A stretch of DNA of 64,000 nt from Flavobacterium zepuense (GTDB lineage Bacteria; Bacteroidota; Bacteroidia; Flavobacteriales; Flavobacteriaceae), in NCBI RefSeq assembly GCF_007097145.1, contig NZ_VJVZ01000005.1, positions 186,001 to 250,000 of the forward strand, in the 5' to 3' direction. Below the pieces are notes generated by a model. That model did not search any database and had not been told where the DNA came from. It was given only the letters and a program-made list of their open reading frames with translations. Numbering within the stretch: position 1 is the stretch's first letter; each line of letters begins with the position of its first letter. A program made the position numbers and the translations under genes. Of the stretch, positions 1 through 8,685 are shown in pieces.

Positions 1-743
1 GTGTAATCGTTCTTATCCTCCGCTTTTTGAAGCAGCTCGCGGGTAATGTTTATGGCTTCGGTAAACAGGTTGTCATCGGTATATATTTTTGCGATCTCTT
101 TATTAATGCTCACTTCTTTAGAGGCGCTTTCGGCATAAGGAATGGCTTTTTTATAACTCTCAATCGCCATCTTTTTGTCGCTGTTTTGCAGGCTTATTTT
201 GGCTTCCTGCACGTAGGCATCGGCAACTTCTTCTTTTTTGTTTTCCTTATCCAGCAACTGTATATTATCCTTTACATATTTATCCTGCGCCACCGGATTG
301 TTAGATTGCCGTAGCCGGTTAAAGTCGTTACTGTTAAGTTGCTCGACGCTTTCGCTGGTAGCATTTTCGCTGGCAACCTTATAATTAGACCGTGCTGAGC
401 TTATTTTATTTTGTAATTCCTGCACCTTAGCCAGGTTCCTAAAAACCCGGGCTTTACTGGTACTGTTGTTTAGCTTGGTGTAGAGTGCCAACGCCTTGCC
501 AAGGTATTCTTCGGCTTTGGCATAATCGCCCTTATCGGTAAAGCCATCGGCAAGCAACTCGTAGTTTTTGGCAATAGCGTTATCGTCATTCACTTCAAAT
601 GAGCTCTCAAGTTTTTTGGCCGCCGACTTAATTTGCTTTTGCGGACTCTCTTTTTTAGATTTTTTAATTGTATCCTGTGCCATTATACCCTTTGGTACCA
701 ACAGCATCAGGAGTACTATAAAGCAGGCTGACGTAAAGCGCAT
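1..743 (-). CDS. TPR-repeat protein, probable N-terminus of a TPR sensor histidine kinase (partial)
   Basis: The reading frame is open from an ATG at 741-743 to the window edge, so only the first ~247 residues are present. It begins with a signal peptide (hydrophobic stretch ending MAQ, about residues 1-23), then a Lys-rich linker and helical repeats with TPR character, such as the segment GDYAKAEEYLGKALALY. Flavobacteria often carry secreted TPR arrays fused to a transmembrane helix and a histidine kinase, and the repeats here fit that architecture. The kinase part would lie outside the window, so the function is inferred. It is transcribed divergently from the VWA lipoprotein, with ~146 bp between the starts. 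Confidence 0.75.
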   Translation of the reverse strand, partial: MRFTSACFIVLLMLLVPKGIMAQDTIKKSKKESPQKQIKSAAKKLESSFEVNDDNAIAKNYELLADGFTDKGDYAKAEEYLGKALALYTKLNNSTSKARVFRNLAKVQELQNKISSARSNYKVASENATSESVEQLNSNDFNRLRQSNNPVAQDKYVKDNIQLLDKENKKEEVADAYVQEAKISLQNSDKKMAIESYKKAIPYAESASKEVSINKEIAKIYTDDNLFTEAINITRELLQKAEDKNDY

Positions 744-889
744 TGCAATTTTTTTATAAATGTAAAGTAAATTATTTTCAAACGCTTTTCCTACTGTTTT
801 TACCAACTGATGAGGCGGTTTTACCCTTTCTCCAAAATGTGCTTTTAAATGCAATATACATTTGTTTCATAATCATAAAACCATCGATC

Positions 890-2074
890 ATGAAAACTAT
901 CACACTATCAGTACTGCTTTTAACAGCATCATTAAGCTTTGCAGGCTGCAAACAACAAGAACAGGAACCTGTTGTAGCTTTGAACACTATTACAGAACCA
1001 CAGCCACAGCAACAACCCCTAAAGCCAAATGTAACCAACAAAATACAGGTTGCGCTATTGCTGGATACCTCTAATAGTATGGACGGCCTTATAGACCAGG
1101 CTAAAGCAAGGCTCTGGAATATTGTAAACACCCTTACTACCCTAAAATATTCCGGACAAACACCGGATATAGAAATTGCGCTGTACGAGTATGGTAACGA
1201 TGGCCTGGGGCAGCAAACCAATTACATTCGTCAGGTGGCACCGCTAACTACTGATTTAGACCTTATCTCTGAAAAGCTGTTTACGTTGCGCACCAACGGA
1301 GGATCTGAATATTGTGGGGCTGTTATTAAAGATGCTACCCAGCAATTAAAATGGGGAGCCAACACTAACGATATGAAACTGCTTTACATTGCAGGTAACG
1401 AGGGTTTTGACCAAGGGGGGATAAGTTATAAGGAGGCAATATCTGATGCTTTAAAAAGCAATATTTATGTAAATACTATTTACTGTGGCAGTCAGGCAGA
1501 GGGTGTTCAGCTGCATTGGAAAGACGGTGCCGATAAGGGTAGTGGCAAGTTTTTTAATATAGATTCTGATAAGGCAGTGCAGTATGTAGAAACACCGTAT
1601 GATGACAAAATAACCATTTGTAATGAGAGGATGAACAAAACCTACATTAACTACGGCCGTGAAGGCGAAAGTAAAAAAATGAACCAAGAAGTGCAGGATA
1701 ACAATGCCAGGACGGTTTCTAAATCTAATTATACCGAGCGTGCCGTAAGTAAATCTAAAGAAGTTTATAAAAACGATAGCTGGGATTTAGTAGATAAAGT
1801 AAAGCAGGATAAGGATGCTGTTTCTAAAATTAAAAAAGAAGAGCTGCCTAAAGAGCTTCAAAATAAAAGCACTGCCGAGATTAAAGCTTTTGTAGATACC
1901 AAAGCCAAAGAAAGGGAAGCCATACAAAAAGAAATTGGAGAGCTGGCTAAAAAACGCCAGGAGTATATTGATAATGAAACCAAGAAAACTAATTCTCACG
2001 ATGATTTGGGTAATGCCATGAGCACCTCTATAATTGCTTTTGCAAAGATTAAAGGATATAGTGTAGAGAAATAG
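890..2074 (+). CDS. VWA-domain lipoprotein
   Basis: This is a 394-residue protein. The frame is open further upstream to 743, but I chose the ATG at 890 because it starts a lipoprotein signal peptide ending in the lipobox FAGC (Cys20). A von Willebrand factor A domain covers roughly residues 50-260. Its MIDAS motif DTSNS (Asp59, Ser61, Ser63) should bind a divalent metal and mediate protein contacts. The C-terminal ~130 residues are Lys/Glu-rich and probably coiled coil. It is likely anchored in a periplasmic or outer membrane leaflet. The partner is unknown. It is a single-gene unit followed by a strong hairpin. Confidence 0.8.
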   Translation: MKTITLSVLLLTASLSFAGCKQQEQEPVVALNTITEPQPQQQPLKPNVTNKIQVALLLDTSNSMDGLIDQAKARLWNIVNTLTTLKYSGQTPDIEIALYEYGNDGLGQQTNYIRQVAPLTTDLDLISEKLFTLRTNGGSEYCGAVIKDATQQLKWGANTNDMKLLYIAGNEGFDQGGISYKEAISDALKSNIYVNTIYCGSQAEGVQLHWKDGADKGSGKFFNIDSDKAVQYVETPYDDKITICNERMNKTYINYGREGESKKMNQEVQDNNARTVSKSNYTERAVSKSKEVYKNDSWDLVDKVKQDKDAVSKIKKEELPKELQNKSTAEIKAFVDTKAKEREAIQKEIGELAKKRQEYIDNETKKTNSHDDLGNAMSTSIIAFAKIKGYSVEK

Positions 2075-2086
2075 TAGTGTAAATGT

Positions 2087-2114
2087 AAAAAGCCTTCCGT
2101 CAAGAAGGCTTTTT
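2087..2114. terminator. Bidirectional intrinsic terminator
   Basis: An 11-bp perfect stem (arm AAAAAGCCTTC, 6-nt loop, arm GAAGGCTTTTT) sits between the convergent ends of the VWA lipoprotein (stop at 2074) and the small gene ending at 2116. Its A/T flanks give a U tract in both directions. Confidence 0.85.
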
Positions 2115-2115
2115 A

Positions 2116-2421
2116 TTATTGATGAGGCTTAGTTTGAGGCTTGGTTTTGTTCCTAACACCATTTGCCATCATATAGAACTTATCTAAAAGCCGATTATTA
2201 ACACTCTTTATTTGTTTTACGGTTTCCGGTGTTATTTCCTTGCTTTCTAACATGAATTCATCCAGAAGTTCATCAAGGTTTTTACGCAGTTCCGACCGTA
2301 ATTCAATGATTCTGTTTAATAGAATTTTATCAGGATCATTAATTTCTTTTGTTATCCTGGGTAGCGTACTTACCTTGATGTTGTACAAATCTTGCGCATA
2401 GGTTTTGTAGTCTTTTATCAT
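2116..2421 (-). CDS. Hypothetical helical protein (101 aa)
   Basis: A 101-residue protein with no signal peptide or membrane segment. It is rich in charged residues, with a Leu-patterned central part (around residues 35-60) that suggests long alpha helices, and its C-terminus is basic. I do not recognise the family. It ends 2 bp from the bidirectional hairpin and has a ~330-bp upstream region of its own, so it is probably monocistronic. Confidence 0.55.
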   Translation of the reverse strand: MIKDYKTYAQDLYNIKVSTLPRITKEINDPDKILLNRIIELRSELRKNLDELLDEFMLESKEITPETVKQIKSVNNRLLDKFYMMANGVRNKTKPQTKPHQ

Positions 2422-2747
2422 ATGTACTTAGGTATAAGGTTAAACTATTTTATGGCTTAAAATTTAATTTATACATACGAATATATATTATTTAAACATT
2501 TAATCACTTATTACTTAATACAGGTTTTGTTATGATTTGATTAACATGATTTTTTTGACAATTACTGTTAATGATTTGATTAGCAGTGGTATACTGCTTA
2601 TTTTCTATTTATGGCTTTATTATTTGCATTTTTTAAAACTTAAAGGAATGATAAGATGCATTGTAAACCAATTGGGTTGTTAATGTTTATAACTAAAAAT
2701 GCCTTTGTAAAATCACAAAGGCATTTTTAGTTATAAACACTATAGGT
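2422..2747. other. AT-rich intergenic region
   Basis: No coding sequence is visible. The region holds the promoter side of the small leftward gene, a direct repeat with core ATGATTTGATTA (near 2532 and 2571, spaced 39 bp), and near its right end the long hairpin at 2685-2738. I see no clear promoter consensus. Confidence 0.5.
2685..2738. terminator. Long perfect hairpin, terminator of the signalling operon
   Basis: Two 24-nt arms are perfectly complementary around the 6-nt loop AAAATC. The stem has a GC-richer apex (ATGCCTTTGT paired with ACAAAGGCAT) and long A/T flanks. It lies 10 bp beyond the stop of the cyclase gene on the minus strand. It is longer than a typical intrinsic terminator. 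Confidence 0.8.
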
Positions 2748-3791
2748 TTACTCATTAACCTCATAAGTAACAACCGGTTTTGCTTTATTTTTAAGTGAAA
2801 AATCGCCCACATACTTGCAGTGGAATGATTCCTTTATTTTGTGGTATACTTCTTCGGTAATTAATATCTGCCCAGCCTTGGCAGCCGATTGTAAACGCTG
2901 TGCTAAATTAACCACATCACCAATTACGGTATAGTCAAGCCGCTTTAAGGATGCCGACCCTATATTGCCCGATACCATTTCGCCAGAGTTAATGCCAATA
3001 GATACCTGTGGCTTAAAAGTAGTGCCGCCTAAAGCAATCTCGTCTTCATCTTTTAACTGTTCCCTTATGGCAAGGGCAGCGTCTAACGCCCGGTCTAAGT
3101 GAAACTCACCCCTAAAGACAGCCATAACGGCATCGCCCATAAATTTATCTACGTGGCCGCTCTGGGCTATAATTTCGGTTACAATTTTATCAAAAAGTCC
3201 GTTAAGGAGGGTAACTACCGTATTGGCCGGAATTTGCTCTGTGATGGACGTAAACCCGCAAACATCAATAAATATTACGGTAGCATCCAGCAATTCATTT
3301 TTTAACAGGCTGTTTTCAAATTCTTTGTGTGCCATAAAATTAAGCACATTTTCATCTACATACATTTTAAGTATGTTGTTCTCTTTTATGGCCTTTATGG
3401 TTTCCTGCACCTGCCTTGAGTAGTTTACCGTTTTTTGTATGGTAACATCAAGGTCTTCAAAATCAACAGGCTTGGTTAAAAAATCAAAGGCACCTTTATT
3501 CATGGCAAGGCGAATATTTGTCATATCGCCATAGGCCGATACCATTACCGCTTTAAGGCTTGGGTTAGCTTCGGCCAGGCGTGTTAACAGGGTAAGCCCA
3601 TCCATAACCGGCATATTAATATCGCTTAATACAACATCAAGGTCAGGGTGCTCCTTAACTTTATCAAGGGCATCTTCGCCATTTATTGCAAAAACAAACT
3701 CATAAATATTTTCGCGTATTTTTTTACGGAACTTTTGCTTTACGAGTATTTCCAGATCCGTTTCATCATCCACAACAAGTATCTTGGCCAT
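2748..3791 (-). CDS. Response regulator fused to a class III adenylate/guanylate cyclase
   Basis: A 347-residue cytoplasmic protein. Residues 1-~120 form a receiver domain (phospho-acceptor Asp57 in LSDINMP, Lys107 in LTKP). After a helical linker, residues ~165-347 form a class III cyclase homology domain. Metal-binding Asp176 (FIDVCGFT) and Asp220 (FMGD), base-selecting Lys216, and transition-state Asn295 and Arg299 (VNLAQR) are all present, so it should be active. Thr288 stands where many cyclases have Asp, as in class IIIb enzymes, so ATP is the likelier substrate. Its start overlaps the preceding response regulator stop by 1 nt (TGATG), implying coupled translation. Phosphorylation by the upstream kinases probably controls cyclic nucleotide synthesis. 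Confidence 0.9.
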   Translation of the reverse strand: MAKILVVDDETDLEILVKQKFRKKIRENIYEFVFAINGEDALDKVKEHPDLDVVLSDINMPVMDGLTLLTRLAEANPSLKAVMVSAYGDMTNIRLAMNKGAFDFLTKPVDFEDLDVTIQKTVNYSRQVQETIKAIKENNILKMYVDENVLNFMAHKEFENSLLKNELLDATVIFIDVCGFTSITEQIPANTVVTLLNGLFDKIVTEIIAQSGHVDKFMGDAVMAVFRGEFHLDRALDAALAIREQLKDEDEIALGGTTFKPQVSIGINSGEMVSGNIGSASLKRLDYTVIGDVVNLAQRLQSAAKAGQILITEEVYHKIKESFHCKYVGDFSLKNKAKPVVTYEVNE

Positions 3792-4165
3792 CAGGTAAGG
3801 TGTTTTAGTTTGTCTTTAAGTAAATTAAAGTCAAGGGGTTTGGTTAAAAAATCATTAGCGCCTTTTTCCATAGCCTGCCTGTGGTTCTCTTCGTCGCCAT
3901 AAGCGGTTACCATCATTACAACAGGGGGCGGTGCGCTATACTCATGCCTTATTTTAGAGAGCAGCTCCAGGCCGCTCATTCCGGGCATGTTGATGTCTGA
4001 TAATATAAGTACAACTTCAGAGTGATGCTCCGTTAAATAATTTAGTGCCGCCTCACCCGAAAGGGCAAAGTCAAAATCTACCTCATGATTTTTTATTTCT
4101 TTTCTAAAGCGCTGTAAGAAAAGCGGTTGCACATCGGCCTCATCATCTACTACAAGTATTTTCAT
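3791..4165 (-). CDS. Single-domain response regulator (CheY-like)
   Basis: 124 residues, consisting only of a receiver domain. The acidic pocket (VVDDE), phospho-acceptor Asp57 (LSDINMP), the conserved Thr of MMVTAYG and the Lys of LTKPLD are present. There is no output domain, so it must act on a partner or relay phosphate. It lies 63 bp downstream of the second kinase gene and overlaps the receiver-cyclase gene by 1 nt. Its receiver resembles the receiver of that fusion, suggesting duplication. A role as an intermediate or phosphate sink for the same kinases is inferred from position. Confidence 0.9.
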   Translation of the reverse strand: MKILVVDDEADVQPLFLQRFRKEIKNHEVDFDFALSGEAALNYLTEHHSEVVLILSDINMPGMSGLELLSKIRHEYSAPPPVVMMVTAYGDEENHRQAMEKGANDFLTKPLDFNLLKDKLKHLT

Positions 4166-4228
4166 GGCTGTATTATAATTTGGTTAAATATAATAATTTA
4201 AAAATTGCTTAAAAGCAGGTATCATAAA

Positions 4229-6358
4229 TTATAAAGGAATGTTAATAAAAAATGTACAGCCTTCGCCCTCAGTGCTTTCAATATTTATGGTGCCATTGTG
4301 TACTTTAACCACAATATCATAACTAAGGCTTAAGCCCAGCCCGGTGCCTTCGCCCGTAGGCTTGGTGGTAAAAAATGGCTGAAGAATCTTATCTTTAATA
4401 GCATCCGGTATACCGGTGCCGTTATCTCTTACTATAATTTGTACCGAATTGTCTTGTTGCAGCGTGTTTACTTCAACCACGGGTTTATAACTGCCATCGG
4501 TAAACTGTTTGCTCTTTTGTTGGGTGGCATAAAATGCATTGGTAAACAAGTTAAGCAGCACGCGGCCCAAATCCTGCGAGATGGCATTTACCTTAGGCAG
4601 GCTTTCGCCGAAGTTAGTAACCAAATCGGCATTAAAGCTCTTATCCTTAGCACGCAGGCCGTGGTAGGCAAGGCGCAGGTATTCATCGGCCAGTGCGTTA
4701 ACATCGATAGGTTCTTTTTGCCCGGTTGAGGTACGGCTGTGTAGCAGCATTCCTTTTACAATACTATCGGCACGGCGGCCGTGATGGGCAATTTTTTCGA
4801 GGTTGAGTTTCAGGTCGGCCGTTATTGCTTTAACCTCTTCGGTATCGCCTTTGTCCAGCTCTTCGCCCATTTCTTCTAAAAGCTCAATACTAACATCGCT
4901 AAAGTTATTTACAAAGTTAAGCGGGTTCTGAATTTCGTGCGCAATACCGGCAGTAAGTTCGCCCAAGCTTGCCATTTTCTCACTTTGGATAAGCTGTGCC
5001 TGGGTTTGTTTAAGGTCTTCTAAAGAGCTTTGCAGTTCGGCGGTACGTGCGGCGACCTGTTGTTCTAACAGCGTATTTTGGTTGGCCAGCAGCAGACGTT
5101 TTTCCTGTTCCTGGGCAAGGTTTATAGCCGAAAGGCCTTCAATATCCTTAAGCTGTTGGGTTAATAGTTTATTTGTTGAACCAAAATCTCTCGCTAAAAT
5201 AAATGATACGAGCAGGGGAGGGATAAGGAAAGCAACATCATATGAAAAGAGGTAAAAAAAGCTCCACGGTGAGTAGATGCTTGCAACAGGCAGCAGTAAA
5301 AAGGTAATTACCGATGCTATTTGCCCTGCAAAAAACAGGGTACCGCCCTGTATGCCTTTTTTCATACCAATGTAGCCTATCCGGGCGGCCTCAATTAAGG
5401 TTAACACCACCGCAAGGTTGGTGGATAATTGCTTCATAGGATCGCCTGAAATGAACTGGTGCACGGACGATAAAACACAACAAACCAGTAGTATATAAAA
5501 CAAGGCTTTTTTGCGTTGGCCAAAATAGGTGTAAATAGCATATAAAAACACCATACCGGCAAACGGCGCCGAGATGTTGAACAGGAATGAACTGATGAAT
5601 TGTTCGGTCATTAACGGCTTGGTTGCCCCAAAAACACCCCTAAACTGGGCAATTGCCATGGTAAAGGCATATATGGAAAATAAGAGGTTGATGCTCTTTT
5701 TCCTGTGGCTGAGGTACAGGAACAAATGCAGTATAGACAGCATTAAAAACAAGCCTGTTACGATAGTCTGGTTAAAACCGGAATCGATATTTCGTTTGTA
5801 CCATTTTTCGCCATACTGCGGCAGGAAAAGGGTTGCATTAAACATGGGCAGCATGGTTGTAATGTTGTACAACGCAGGGCTGTGCGCACTGTACCGTATG
5901 GCCAGTACCTGGTGGTTATCATCAGATAAGGGCAATGTAACGGGCAGGCTCTGCGGATTGTGGCCTACTTCGTTGTTAGCATCAGCACTTACAGTACCAA
6001 AGGTGTATAGCTTTTTCCCGTTAAGGTAAATTTCTGATGCTCCAAACTGCTCAATGCAGATTGAGATAGGCCTACCCTTTAAAGTATCATTCACTTTAAA
6101 TGTAAGGCGCAGCCAACTAACACTATTTTGAGCCTGTGGTAACGAATGCAACGGTAAAGACGGGTCGATATCCTTCCATCCGGTGTCATCAAAATTCAGG
6201 TTCGCCCAAGAGCTGTCATCGCCGTTTTTAAATTTCCAGCCGGTCTCTAAAAGCAAACCTTTTTCAGGGAGGTTGTCTATGGTATATTGGGTACTTTGTG
6301 CTGTTGCCGTAAAAGCGAAAACCAACATCCAAAAGTGAAATATCAATGTTAATTTCAT
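4229..6358 (-). CDS. 7TMR-DISM sensor histidine kinase (second of the pair)
   Basis: 709 residues. There is a signal peptide (1-20), a periplasmic beta-sandwich sensor (~25-180) resembling sugar-binding jelly-roll folds, and about seven transmembrane helices (~190-390) of the 7TMR-DISM type. A coiled coil (~395-460), a HisKA-like dimerisation domain with His474 (AHEIQNP) and an HATPase domain (N box, DNGTGIP, GEGTGLGLS) follow. The ATG overlaps the upstream kinase stop by 4 nt (ATGA). From the coiled coil on it is very similar to that upstream kinase, whereas the sensor halves differ. The two probably sense different extracellular ligands and feed the same response regulators. Confidence 0.88.
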   Translation of the reverse strand: MKLTLIFHFWMLVFAFTATAQSTQYTIDNLPEKGLLLETGWKFKNGDDSSWANLNFDDTGWKDIDPSLPLHSLPQAQNSVSWLRLTFKVNDTLKGRPISICIEQFGASEIYLNGKKLYTFGTVSADANNEVGHNPQSLPVTLPLSDDNHQVLAIRYSAHSPALYNITTMLPMFNATLFLPQYGEKWYKRNIDSGFNQTIVTGLFLMLSILHLFLYLSHRKKSINLLFSIYAFTMAIAQFRGVFGATKPLMTEQFISSFLFNISAPFAGMVFLYAIYTYFGQRKKALFYILLVCCVLSSVHQFISGDPMKQLSTNLAVVLTLIEAARIGYIGMKKGIQGGTLFFAGQIASVITFLLLPVASIYSPWSFFYLFSYDVAFLIPPLLVSFILARDFGSTNKLLTQQLKDIEGLSAINLAQEQEKRLLLANQNTLLEQQVAARTAELQSSLEDLKQTQAQLIQSEKMASLGELTAGIAHEIQNPLNFVNNFSDVSIELLEEMGEELDKGDTEEVKAITADLKLNLEKIAHHGRRADSIVKGMLLHSRTSTGQKEPIDVNALADEYLRLAYHGLRAKDKSFNADLVTNFGESLPKVNAISQDLGRVLLNLFTNAFYATQQKSKQFTDGSYKPVVEVNTLQQDNSVQIIVRDNGTGIPDAIKDKILQPFFTTKPTGEGTGLGLSLSYDIVVKVHNGTINIESTEGEGCTFFINIPL

Positions 6359-8454
6359 CCTACTGGTATGGTAATTATAAATTCAGACCCCTTGCCCTCG
6401 GCGCTCATAATATCTATAGTGCCGCCGTGTGCTTTTACAACAATATCGTAGCTAAGGCTCAGGCCAAGGCCGGTGCCCTCCCCAGTAGGTTTTGTAGTAA
6501 AGAAAGGCTGTAATATCTTGTCTTTTATGGCATCGGGTATGCCGGTACCGTTATCTTTTACCCTAATTTCTATTGAATTGCCTGTAGCTATGGTAGTTAT
6601 AGATACGGTAGGTTTAAAGCCTTCGCCTTCAATGTTTTTTTGCTGTTGGGTAGCGTAAAAAGCATTGGTAAATAAGTTGAGCAGCACACGGCCCAGATCC
6701 TGTGGTACAACGGTTGCCTTAGGCAGGTTTTCTTCAAAATGGGTAATCAGTTCAGCGTTAAAGCTCTTATCCTTGGCTCGTAGCCCATGATAGGCAAGGC
6801 GCAGGTATTCGTCTGATAATGTGTTGATATCGGTTAGTTCCTTTTGCCCCGATGATGCCCTGCTGTGCTGTAGCATGCCCTTAACAATACCATCGGCACG
6901 GCGGCCGTGGTGGGCAATTTTTTCAAGGTTGCCAATTACATCATCGGCAATGGCGGTAGCTTCTTCAACATCGCCCTTTTCAAGCTCTTCCTTAAGCTCC
7001 TGAAGCAATTCGACACTTACATCACTAAAGTTGTTTACAAAGTTTAAAGGGTTCTGAATTTCGTGCGCAATACCGGCAGTAAGCTCGCCCAGGCTTGCCA
7101 TCTTTTCAGATTGTATAAGCTGGTTCTGAGTGAGTTTCAGTTCCTCTATAGAGTTTTGAAGTTCGGCAGTACGATCGGCTACCTGCTGTTCCAGCTCTAC
7201 TTTTTGGGCGGCTATAAGGCGGGTACGTTCTTCTTCTTTTTCCAGGGCTACACGTGCATTTGCAATTTGCAGCGATTTAAAACGGGCAAACATACCCCAT
7301 GAAAGCACCAGTATTGTCCACATACCAAAGGTGGTAACAATCCAGTCCCACTGTACTATTACCGCAATGATAGGGCTTACTAAAAAGGGCACGGCTGCAA
7401 TTACAAAAATACGGGCTTCTTTATCTTTTTTACGCAGTAGTGAAATGATCATTACTATAGAAGCCACAAGGAAGGCAAGCACAATTAGTACTGAGAATCC
7501 GCATACTATTATTAAGAAGAGCACCTCATGCATTATATAGCCTACAAATATGAGAATCCCAATGATACCAATAAGTACAGATGAGTAAATTAAAAACCTG
7601 TCCCAGTTGGGGAAATGAATACTTATCCTGAAAAAGTAACGGATGGTGTGGATAAACATAATAATGAAACCCAATATGGTTATGCCTATAAAAAACGGAT
7701 AAGCTTCTCTGTTCTCTGCAAATAAAAGCGATGAGAATACCTCCATAGCCAGTAAAAGCGCCGAAAATAAAAGTAAAAACGAGTACACCAGGTAAACTTT
7801 TTCGCGGTTTACATAGTAAAAAAACAGGTTAAAAATTACCGCAAAAAGTATGAAACCAAAAAAACCAAATGATAAAATATCATCAGTAGTATATGTTGGT
7901 TGTTCAAGATATTTAGTTTTAATAATTTTTAAGTAATCGCCAATACCGGGCGTTACGCCGGTATAAAAAACAACCTCGCCAAGATCTGCATATACCAAAA
8001 CTTCTTCATTAGCAGCAAGGGTATAGGTTACCTGGTTAAGGCCTTTAATACCATCCCTTTTGCTCCAGGGTATCATATCGCCGCTCTTAAAATGCAGCCA
8101 TTTATCTTTATTACTAATGTAAATATGCTCATTATCCCTTATAGAGGTAAATGAAATTATTTTAGCATGCGGATAGTTATTTTTAAGCCTGTAGCGCAGC
8201 CAGATATGCGATTTTTGATTCTGAAAACTTACTGTACGCTTGGCGGGCAAAAACCTTTTGGTGTATTTCGGTGTAATGATATCTTTAAAGGTGATGATCT
8301 TTTCGCCCGAATTAATATACTGCCAGTTATTGTCATTTAAATCCTGGTATATAAGCGAATCTGTCTTGATAACAAAGGCTTCCGGCCAGCTTTGCTGCGA
8401 AAATGCAGGTAGCGCAAACAACAATAGCGATAAGAATAGTAAAATTTTTTTCAT
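6355..8454 (-). CDS. 7TMR-DISM sensor histidine kinase (first of the pair)
   Basis: 699 residues. There is a signal peptide (1-20), a periplasmic 7TMR-DISM extracellular domain (~25-180), seven predicted transmembrane helices (~192-390), a coiled coil (~395-450), a HisKA-like domain with His464 (AHEIQNP) and an HATPase domain with N, G1 (DNGTGIP) and G2 (GEGTGLGLS) boxes. It is the first gene of the leftward operon kinase - kinase - receiver - receiver-cyclase. Its sensor is unlike that of the next kinase although the catalytic halves are close paralogues, which indicates duplication followed by sensor replacement or rapid divergence. The ligand is unknown. Confidence 0.88.
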   Translation of the reverse strand: MKKILLFLSLLLFALPAFSQQSWPEAFVIKTDSLIYQDLNDNNWQYINSGEKIITFKDIITPKYTKRFLPAKRTVSFQNQKSHIWLRYRLKNNYPHAKIISFTSIRDNEHIYISNKDKWLHFKSGDMIPWSKRDGIKGLNQVTYTLAANEEVLVYADLGEVVFYTGVTPGIGDYLKIIKTKYLEQPTYTTDDILSFGFFGFILFAVIFNLFFYYVNREKVYLVYSFLLLFSALLLAMEVFSSLLFAENREAYPFFIGITILGFIIMFIHTIRYFFRISIHFPNWDRFLIYSSVLIGIIGILIFVGYIMHEVLFLIIVCGFSVLIVLAFLVASIVMIISLLRKKDKEARIFVIAAVPFLVSPIIAVIVQWDWIVTTFGMWTILVLSWGMFARFKSLQIANARVALEKEEERTRLIAAQKVELEQQVADRTAELQNSIEELKLTQNQLIQSEKMASLGELTAGIAHEIQNPLNFVNNFSDVSVELLQELKEELEKGDVEEATAIADDVIGNLEKIAHHGRRADGIVKGMLQHSRASSGQKELTDINTLSDEYLRLAYHGLRAKDKSFNAELITHFEENLPKATVVPQDLGRVLLNLFTNAFYATQQQKNIEGEGFKPTVSITTIATGNSIEIRVKDNGTGIPDAIKDKILQPFFTTKPTGEGTGLGLSLSYDIVVKAHGGTIDIMSAEGKGSEFIITIPVG

Positions 8455-8620
8455 TGGTCTGGTTGGTTGATGTAAAGGTACTTTACCTGCTTTTTCTCAC
8501 TACTTTTATAAAAGCTTTGTAAAATGTTAAAATTTAGCTAATATAGGTGTATTACCTAACTTATGCAATAACAGCAGCCAAGTTAATAACAGGCTTAACC
8601 TGTTAGCTAAATATGGTATA

Positions 8621-8654
8621 AAAAAAAGAGAGCCATTCTTTACGAATGGCTCCC
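8621..8654 (-). terminator. Intrinsic terminator of the PUL operon
   Basis: On the minus strand a stem with arms GAGCCATTC and GAATGGCTC and a 5-nt loop is followed by TCTTTTTTT. It lies ~30 bp beyond the stop of the last GH43 gene (8686). Confidence 0.85.
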
Positions 8655-8685
8655 GGAAGTGAAGTGTGTGCACTCCGTGTGCACT

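Noticed and set aside
743..889. An N-terminal extension of the VWA lipoprotein reading frame.
   Set aside because: The ATG at 890 begins a proper lipoprotein signal peptide, and the extension overlaps the region where the divergent gene starts.
2531..2585. Direct repeat with core ATGATTTGATTA upstream of the small gene at 2116.
   Set aside because: Short, AT-rich and only two copies, so it could easily arise by chance.
5574..6029. A 151-codon open frame on the plus strand within the second kinase gene.
   Set aside because: It is antisense to a clearly conserved membrane and sensor domain and has no recognisable product.
8665..8685. Tandem GTGTGCACTC repeat just after the PUL operon.
   Set aside because: Only two copies of about 10 bp, with no context suggesting a function.
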